DNA from: VRUE01 sp045805805
GTDB lineage: Bacteria > Actinomycetota > Thermoleophilia > Solirubrobacterales > 70-9
Direction of reading: 5' to 3'
Assembly (NCBI GenBank): GCA_045805805.1
Contig: JBJMKO010000018.1
Span: forward strand, 1-23,040
DNA length: 23,040 nt
The notes below the pieces were generated by a model. The model had not been told where the DNA came from. It was given only the letters and a program-made list of their open reading frames with translations, and did not search any database. This document shows positions 18,864 through 23,040 of this stretch, in pieces. Within the stretch, counting starts at the first letter, position 1. Each line of letters opens with the position of its first letter. Position numbers and translations under genes: made by a program.

Positions 18864-19280
18864 CCCCTCGCCCGCTGTACGAGCAACGAATTCAGCGACT
18901 TCCTTCGCCTGTTGCTCGTTGAGGATGCCGCCGGGCATCCGGCCCGGGGTGGTGCCGCTGTCGACGCCATTTTCGACCGCGTTTAGAACGCGGCCTTCGA
19001 CCCCCTTGATCGTCGATTCGGCGGTCGAGCCTTCCGGCGGCCCGGAGGGCGCGAGCAGTTCATCGAGGTCAGGCGCATAGTTGCCGTTGGTACCGGCCGC
19101 ATAGAGCGTGTGGCAGGTGCCGCAGTTGGTCTGGAAGAGGCTCTGGCCTGACTTGAGGTCGGCTGGCACGTCCTGAGCGCCGGTGGCGGCGTCGCCGTCC
19201 GAGCGGAAGGCGAGCCAGGGGATCAAGACGGCGAGGAATACGACCAGCAGGCCGAAGACGATGAAGGTCTTTTTGCTCAT
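18861..19280 (-). CDS. Membrane-anchored class I cytochrome c
   Basis: This 139-residue protein begins MSKKTFIVFGLLVVFLAVLI, a hydrophobic anchor or uncleaved signal. A single mono-haem domain follows: LFQTNCGTCHTLYAAG holds the CxxCH haem site and GRMPGGIL provides the likely axial Met. It should act in electron transfer on the outside of the membrane. The ATG at 19280 overlaps the nth stop by four bases (ATGA), so it is translated after nth although the functions look unrelated. The frame is open upstream, but that part lies within nth. The stop codon forms the end of the family B element. Confidence 0.88.
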   Translation of the reverse strand: MSKKTFIVFGLLVVFLAVLIPWLAFRSDGDAATGAQDVPADLKSGQSLFQTNCGTCHTLYAAGTNGNYAPDLDELLAPSGPPEGSTAESTIKGVEGRVLNAVENGVDSGTTPGRMPGGILNEQQAKEVAEFVARTAGEG

Positions 19281-19942
19281 TTGCGCCCGGCACGGTACCA
19301 GGGACACATCCGGCGAAGCTCGCACTCCGGGCAGCGCGGTTTCGGCCGGCACAGCTCGCGCCCATGGCGGATCAGGTTCATGTGCAGCTCGTAGGCGTCC
19401 TCGGGGTCGACGATCGCCATCATCTCGTCGTGAGCACGCTCGAAAGAGGCCTTTGGGGGGAACAGGGCGAGGCGGCTGCCGACCCGGTAGACGTGGACGT
19501 CGACCGGGACCTCCGGGATGCCCCAGGTGAACATCAGCACGCAGGCCGCTGTTTTCCGCCCCACTCCCGGCAGCGAGTCCAGGTAGGCCATCGACTCGGC
19601 CGACGGCGCGGTCTCGGTCCAGTCGAGGTCGGGCGGGTCGCCGAGCTGCTCGAGGATCGCCTGGATCCGCGGCGCCTTCTGCTTGCCGAGCCCGCCGGAC
19701 CGGATCGCCTCCTCGATCTCTCCCACGGGTGCGTCACGGACCTCCTCCCAGGTCGGGAATCGCGCGCGCAGGGCGGCAAAGGCACGGTCGCGGTTGCGGT
19801 CGCTGGTGTGCTGGGAGAGGACGGTCTTGATCAGCTCCGCGATCGGGTGCCCGTGCGGTTCGTTGACGGGCTGCCCATACATCTCGCGCAGGCGATCGCG
19901 GATTGCGTACACGCGCCGCTTCGACGGTCGCTTCCAGCTCAC
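19277..19942 (-). CDS. nth: Endonuclease III-like DNA glycosylase (HhH-GPD, 4Fe-4S)
   Basis: This 221-residue base-excision repair enzyme removes oxidised pyrimidines and nicks the abasic site. The conserved IAELIKTVLSQHTSDRNRDR replaces the usual LSAQTTD block. The helix-hairpin-helix LPGVGRKTAACVLMF carries the catalytic Lys. VPVDVHVYRVGSRL carries the catalytic Asp. Four cysteines near the C-terminus (C-x5-C-x2-C-x5-C) would bind the 4Fe-4S cluster; the first gap is one residue shorter than in E. coli Nth. QH in place of QT suggests a divergent subgroup, and substrate preference may differ. The start is GTG at 19942, seven bases after TAGGGT, apparently leaderless. Confidence 0.88.
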   Translation of the reverse strand: MSWKRPSKRRVYAIRDRLREMYGQPVNEPHGHPIAELIKTVLSQHTSDRNRDRAFAALRARFPTWEEVRDAPVGEIEEAIRSGGLGKQKAPRIQAILEQLGDPPDLDWTETAPSAESMAYLDSLPGVGRKTAACVLMFTWGIPEVPVDVHVYRVGSRLALFPPKASFERAHDEMMAIVDPEDAYELHMNLIRHGRELCRPKPRCPECELRRMCPWYRAGRK

Positions 19943-19949
19943 GGATCAG

Positions 19950-19955
19950 ACCCTA
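19950..19955 (-). promoter_or_regulatory. Putative -10 element for leaderless nth
   Basis: On the minus strand TAGGGT is followed by CTGATCC and the GTG start. Only 22 bases separate the nth start from the first ATG of the divergent hydrolase, so the two promoters must overlap. Confidence 0.45.
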
Positions 19956-19964
19956 ATCCGCCTT

Positions 19965-20795
19965 ATGGTTCGGGCCATGTCCGGCGCGATCGAAGAGGGA
20001 GAGCTACGGCTTGACGGAGTGCGGGTCTTCTACCGGCGCGTGCCCGGAGACGGGACGCCGGGGGTCTACTGCCATGGCAACCCGACGCATGGCGAGGACT
20101 GGCTTCCCTTCCTCGAGCGTGGGGGTGCCGCGATCGCGATCGACATGCCGGGGTGGGGCCGGTCGGACCGGCCGGATGCGGCGCGGTTCGACTACTCGAT
20201 GTTCGGGCTCTCGGGGTTTTTGGAGAGATGCCTGGATGAGCTTGGTGTGAGGCAGCGCAAGCTGGTCGTCCACGACTGGGGCAGCCTGGCGCTGATCGGG
20301 GCTCAGCGGCGGCCGGAGCTGGTCGAGAAGCTCGTCGTGATCGACGCGGTGCCGCTGCTGCCGGGCTACCGTTGGCACTGGATCGCCCAGCTCTGGCGCC
20401 GCAAGCCAATAGGCGAGATCCTCAACCGGACCACCAGCAAGTCGGGGATGGCACTGCTGATGCGCCAAGCCCGCGGCGACCGCAGCCCGATGCCTCCCGA
20501 GTTCATAGACATGGTCTGGCGCCACTGGGACAGGGGCACCCAAGCAGCAGTCCTAGCCCTATACCGCCACGCCAACCCCGATCGCCTGGCCACAGCCGGC
20601 AAGAACCTGAGCCGTCTGACCTGCCCCTCCCTAATCCTCTGGGGCAACAGGGACCCCTACCTACCAACCCGCTTCGCAAAGTCATACGCATCAACCCTCC
20701 CAAGCTCAAAGCTCCAAGAAGTCCCAGCCGCCGGCCACTGGCCCTGGATCGACGACGCCCGAGTCATAGAAGACGTTCTGGAGTTCGTCGCTTAG
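19965..20795 (+). CDS. Alpha/beta hydrolase, haloalkane dehalogenase/epoxide hydrolase-like
   Basis: This 276-residue alpha/beta hydrolase has HGNPT (37-41) as the oxyanion block, VHDWGS with Asp104 as nucleophile followed by Trp105, a second acid in WGNRDPYLP, and the catalytic His in AAGHWPWID. An Asp nucleophile with HGNP and DW is the pattern of haloalkane dehalogenases, where Asn39 and Trp105 would hold the halide. Epoxide hydrolases share the nucleophile but usually have HGWP/HGFP and cap-domain tyrosines. The start could be the ATG at 19965 or the one at 19977. From about position 20495 onward G-ending codons almost disappear in favour of A- or C-ending ones, an abrupt change inside one gene. 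Confidence 0.85.
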   Translation: MVRAMSGAIEEGELRLDGVRVFYRRVPGDGTPGVYCHGNPTHGEDWLPFLERGGAAIAIDMPGWGRSDRPDAARFDYSMFGLSGFLERCLDELGVRQRKLVVHDWGSLALIGAQRRPELVEKLVVIDAVPLLPGYRWHWIAQLWRRKPIGEILNRTTSKSGMALLMRQARGDRSPMPPEFIDMVWRHWDRGTQAAVLALYRHANPDRLATAGKNLSRLTCPSLILWGNRDPYLPTRFAKSYASTLPSSKLQEVPAAGHWPWIDDARVIEDVLEFVA

Positions 20796-20809
20796 CCAAA
20801 GCGGAATCT

Positions 20810-20896
20810 CGCGCGGGTGGCGCAGGGTGAGGGGGGTCGAGGACAGCCCGTGGACTGCCCGCAGCGCCCCCCTCACCCTGTGACAGGACCCGCGCG
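20810..20896 (+). repeat. Family A structured palindromic element, copy 3
   Basis: This 87 bp copy lies between the hydrolase stop and the PAP2 promoter. The outer stem CGCGCGGGT (20810-20818) pairs with ACCCGCGCG (20888-20896). The second stem GCAGGGTGAGGGGGG (20822-20836) pairs with 20867-20881 throughout, with one G/T wobble. TCGAGGA (20837-20843), CCCGCAGCG (20858-20866) and GACAGG (20882-20887) are identical to copies 1 and 2. The tip is CAGCC-CGTG-GACTG with one C/A mismatch. Confidence 0.92.
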
Positions 20897-20922
20897 CCAA
20901 TTCCGTCTCGTTACCAGCGAAT

Positions 20923-20928
20923 TACAAT
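20923..20928 (+). promoter_or_regulatory. Putative -10 element for the leaderless PAP2 gene
   Basis: TACAAT is followed by nine bases and GTG at 20938, with no ribosome binding site. A weak -35-like TTCCGT lies 16 bases upstream, directly after the family A element. Confidence 0.5.
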
Positions 20929-20937
20929 TACGTTCTG

Positions 20938-21720
20938 GTGTCTCGCACCTTCGCCCGCATAGGAGCCAAGCTGCCCCAAGGCTGGGGCGACGCCGGCCGC
21001 CAGCTGGGAATTCTCGTCCTGGTAGACACCGCCTACGAGCTGGTCCGCGGCATCGCCGACGGCCAGCGCACCGAGGCGATCGCCCACGGCCAGCAGGTGA
21101 TCGACATCGAGCGCTCGACCCACACCTTCTTCGAGCCCAGCCTGCAGGCGTTTTTCCTGCCCGCCCACTGGCTGATCGACCTCGCCAACCAGGCCTACCT
21201 CAACGCCCAGTTCTCGATCGCGCTCGGCTTCCTGGTCTGGCTCTACCTCTGTCGCAACGAGTCCTACTACTTCGTCCGCAACATGTTCGTCGTCTCGATG
21301 GGCCTGGCCCTGGTCGGCTACACGCTGTTCCCGACCGCCCCGCCGCGGATGTTCCCCCAACATGGCTTTATCGACACGATCACCGACTTCTCGGGCGTCA
21401 ACCACGACTCGACCCTGGCAAAGATCTTCATCAACCCCTACGCGGCGGTGCCGAGCATGCACTGCGCCTTCGCGATGATGATCGGCTGCACCGGCGCGGT
21501 CGTCTGCCGCAACCGGTTCGCGAAGGCGTTCTGGGTAGCCTGGCCGCTGCTGATCGCCTGGGTCGTGATCGTCACCGCCAACCACTACTGGATCGACGTG
21601 GCCCTGGGCTGGATGGTCGCCGCCACCTCAGCTCTGGTTGCTGCCCGTCTGCTGGCCCGAGCCCGCCCGCACGCTTGGGCCTGGCGCACCGCGCCCACTC
21701 CGCAAGAAGCAGAGGCGTAG
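20938..21720 (+). CDS. PAP2-superfamily membrane phosphatase/inositol phosphotransferase-like protein
   Basis: This 260-residue integral membrane protein has about five or six hydrophobic segments. The lipid phosphatase motifs are present: VPSMHCAF (PSxH, motif 2) and ANHYWIDVALGW (HYxxD, motif 3). PTAPPRMFPQHGFIDT before them is typical of the Aur1/inositol phosphotransferase-like branch (PAP2_3) rather than of undecaprenyl-PP phosphatases. Downstream lie a CDP-alcohol phosphotransferase and inositol-3-phosphate synthase. A role in phosphatidylinositol metabolism, for example dephosphorylating PI-phosphate or transferring a phosphoinositol head, is a reasonable inference only. The start is GTG at 20938, supported by the -10 box. 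The stop codon TAG forms the foot of family B copy 2. Confidence 0.85.
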   Translation: MSRTFARIGAKLPQGWGDAGRQLGILVLVDTAYELVRGIADGQRTEAIAHGQQVIDIERSTHTFFEPSLQAFFLPAHWLIDLANQAYLNAQFSIALGFLVWLYLCRNESYYFVRNMFVVSMGLALVGYTLFPTAPPRMFPQHGFIDTITDFSGVNHDSTLAKIFINPYAAVPSMHCAFAMMIGCTGAVVCRNRFAKAFWVAWPLLIAWVVIVTANHYWIDVALGWMVAATSALVAARLLARARPHAWAWRTAPTPQEAEA

Positions 21721-21833
21721 GGACCGTCCCAGTAGGGGTGGAGCGTCTTGTACTTTTTGGTCAGCACCGCCCTCGAACGACTCCAGCCGATCCTCCAAAA
21801 AGTTAAGCGGAACCCCTGCTGGATTGGTCCCTA
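21718..21833. repeat. Family B structured element, copy 2
   Basis: The outer stem has TAGGGACC (21718-21725) with GGTCCCTA (21826-21833), a 3x3 loop GTC/ATT, then CCAGTAGGGG (21729-21738) with CCCCTGCTGG (21813-21822), one wobble. The internal loop TGGAGCGTCTTGTAC / GTTAAGCGGAA is identical to copy 1. The inner stem is TTTTTGG with CCAAAAA, where copy 1 has TTTTTCG/CGAAAAA. The foot includes the PAP2 stop codon and the element ends five bases before the next gene's -10 box. Confidence 0.88.
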
Positions 21834-21838
21834 TCGAC

Positions 21839-21844
21839 TAGCCT
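21839..21844 (+). promoter_or_regulatory. Putative -10 element for the CDP-alcohol phosphotransferase gene
   Basis: TAGCCT is followed by CACGCGA and ATG at 21852, the same TANNNT-N7-start arrangement as purC and nth. No ribosome binding site is visible. Confidence 0.4.
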
Positions 21845-21851
21845 CACGCGA

Positions 21852-22499
21852 ATGGATTCGCCGGCCCCTACGCGGGTCCCAAACAGTCGCCGCAACGGCC
21901 AGGAGCTTCGCGCCTACGCCCGCGAGCGCCTGATCGAGTCGCGACTGACGCCCAACGCGATCTCGATCGCCGGCCTGATCGGCAACCTGGTCGCCGCCAT
22001 CCTGGTCACCCAGCACCTCTTCTTCCTCGCCGGAGTCGCCTTCGTCCTCGGCTCGGTGATGGACACGCTCGACGGCCGCTACTCGCGGATGTCGGGCAAG
22101 GGGACGCTCTTCGGCGCCTTCCTCGACTCGACCCTGGATCGGATCGAGGAGGGGATCGTGCTCGCCGCCGTCGCCGGCTATTTCGCCGCGACGGGCCAGG
22201 ACTTCGCCGCTGCGATGTGCGTCGTCGCGGTGCTCGGCTCGCTGATGGTCTCCTACACGCGGGCCCGTGCCGAGGCGCTCGGCGTCGAGTGCAAGGTGGG
22301 ACTGGCCACGCGACCCGTGCGAGTGGTCATACTCTCGGTTGGCTTGGTCTTCGCCAAGGGCGCCGGGCTCGGCGATTTCGAGCTCTTGGCGCCAGCGGTC
22401 TACCTGATCGCGGTGCTGACCATCGTCACGACGATCCAGCGTGTATGGCACGTCCGAAACCAGCTTTCAAGCGAGGCGGCTCCCCCGCCTGACCTGTAA
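21852..22499 (+). CDS. CDP-alcohol phosphatidyltransferase, probable phosphatidylinositol phosphate synthase
   Basis: This 215-residue membrane enzyme moves a phosphatidyl group from CDP-diacylglycerol to an alcohol. The family signature lies at residues 71-96: Asp71, Asp74, Gly75, Arg79, Gly88, Asp92 and Asp96 in the exact DxxDG...R...G...D...D spacing. Ser replaces the Ala of the usual AR pair (YSR). Hydrophobic helices follow (IVLAAVAGYFAA, VVAVLGSLMVSYTRA, VVILSVGLVFA). Actinobacterial PI-phosphate synthase (PgsA1) makes PI-phosphate from inositol-3-phosphate, and the next gene makes that substrate, so this is the favoured role. Phosphatidylglycerophosphate synthase is the alternative. 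It starts at ATG 21852 with no Shine-Dalgarno sequence. Confidence 0.87.
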   Translation: MDSPAPTRVPNSRRNGQELRAYARERLIESRLTPNAISIAGLIGNLVAAILVTQHLFFLAGVAFVLGSVMDTLDGRYSRMSGKGTLFGAFLDSTLDRIEEGIVLAAVAGYFAATGQDFAAAMCVVAVLGSLMVSYTRARAEALGVECKVGLATRPVRVVILSVGLVFAKGAGLGDFELLAPAVYLIAVLTIVTTIQRVWHVRNQLSSEAAPPPDL

Positions 22500-22569
22500 C
22501 CAGTCGCGGCCCTGGGTGTCCCTGAGGAACTCGGCCACCTAGCCCGATCGAGGAAGGACTTCGAATTTC

Positions 22570-23040
22570 ATGAGCGACACCAACGGAGCATCTGGCAGCA
22601 ACGGCGCCGGCCGCACGGACGAGAAGGTCCGCGTCGCGATCGTCGGCGTCGGCAACTGCGCCAACTCCTTCATCCAAGGCGTCCAGTACTACAAGGACGC
22701 CGACCCCGGCGACGAAGTGCCCGGCCTGATGCATGTCGATCTCGGCGGCTATCACGTCCGCGACATCGAGTTCGTCGCCGCCTTCGACATCGACTCCGAG
22801 AAGGTCGGCAAGGACCTCTCCGAGGCGATCTGGTCCGGCCAGAACGACACGATCAAGTTCGCCGATGTGTCCAGCCTCGGCGTCAAGGTCGAGCGCGGCA
22901 TGACCCACGACGGCCTCGGCAAGTACCTCAAGGAGAAGATAAAAAAGGCGCCGGGGGAGACCGCAGACATCGTCGGCATTCTCAAGAAGACCAAGGCTGA
23001 CGTGCTGGTCTGCTACCTGCCGGTCGGCTCCGAGGACGCG
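22570..23040 (+). CDS. ino1: Inositol-3-phosphate synthase (partial, N-terminal 157 residues)
   Basis: This enzyme cyclises glucose 6-phosphate to 1D-myo-inositol 3-phosphate using NAD. The protein has a Gly/Ser/Asn-rich tail of about 20 residues, then VRVAIVGVGNCANSFIQGVQ (Rossmann GxGxxxxS) and VPGLMHVDLGGYHVRDIEF, a run typical of actinobacterial Ino1. The reading frame leaves the window at the right edge. The ATG at 22570 is preceded by GAGGAAGGA (22550-22558) at a suitable distance, one of the few strong ribosome binding sites here. The product would feed the CDP-alcohol phosphotransferase encoded 70 bases upstream, and in many actinobacteria also mycothiol synthesis. Confidence 0.95.
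   Translation, partial: MSDTNGASGSNGAGRTDEKVRVAIVGVGNCANSFIQGVQYYKDADPGDEVPGLMHVDLGGYHVRDIEFVAAFDIDSEKVGKDLSEAIWSGQNDTIKFADVSSLGVKVERGMTHDGLGKYLKEKIKKAPGETADIVGILKKTKADVLVCYLPVGSEDA

Noticed and set aside
18861..19352. Cytochrome c start at the upstream Met (19352)
   Set aside because: It would add 24 residues lying entirely within nth and before a normal membrane anchor. The ATGA overlap at 19280 is the better start.
20706..20900. Small minus-strand frame covering family A copy 3
   Set aside because: It is the antisense reading of the palindrome and the hydrolase end. It has no ribosome binding site and no promoter, although its peptide resembles the grpE insertion because both come from the same element.

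Overview
This window reads as a stretch of chromosome from a high-GC actinobacterium. Supporting signs are the dnaK-grpE-dnaJ-hspR-clpB order, the PurS/PurQ split form of FGAM synthetase, an inositol-phosphate synthase next to a CDP-alcohol phosphotransferase of the PI-phosphate synthase type, frequent GTG/TTG starts, many ATGA/GTGA overlaps and several apparently leaderless genes. A deep-branching class such as Thermoleophilia is my best guess, from protein flavour only. I saw no rRNA, tRNA, CRISPR array, transposase or phage gene.

Layout. Positions 1-1448 (minus): purQ (partial), purS and purC, tightly overlapping. Positions 1449-3972: a small accessory block holding a palindromic element, a cytochrome P450, a thioredoxin-fold protein and a Phd/VapC-type toxin-antitoxin pair. 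It separates two parts of the purine set. Positions 3969-7329 (minus): a GYD-domain gene, purD, purE and purB. Positions 7395-10523 (minus): a long hairpin, a cupredoxin-like lipoprotein behind a DtxR/IdeR-like iron box, a large secreted peptidoglycan hydrolase and a membrane-anchored unknown. Positions 10677-17301 (minus): the heat-shock operon, read dnaK, grpE, dnaJ, hspR, clpB. Positions 17469-19942: a secreted EEP-family phosphoesterase (+), then an nth-cytochrome c pair (-). Positions 19965-23040 (+): an alpha/beta hydrolase with an Asp nucleophile, a PAP2-type phosphatase/phosphotransferase, a CDP-alcohol phosphotransferase and the start of inositol-3-phosphate synthase. The last three look like a phosphatidylinositol pathway neighbourhood.

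The most striking content is non-coding. Family A is an 87-90 bp element present three times (1489-1578, 15271-15357, 20810-20896). Its single-stranded blocks are invariant, while its stems differ in sequence but stay paired. One copy lies in frame inside the grpE reading frame. Family B is a 116-117 bp element present twice (18747-18863, 21718-21833), with a conserved asymmetric internal loop between covarying stems. Two further long hairpins occur once each (7395-7467, 13576-13622). I do not recognise any of these. They look like undescribed families of structured palindromic repeats or RNAs that tolerate insertion next to stop codons and even inside a chaperone gene.
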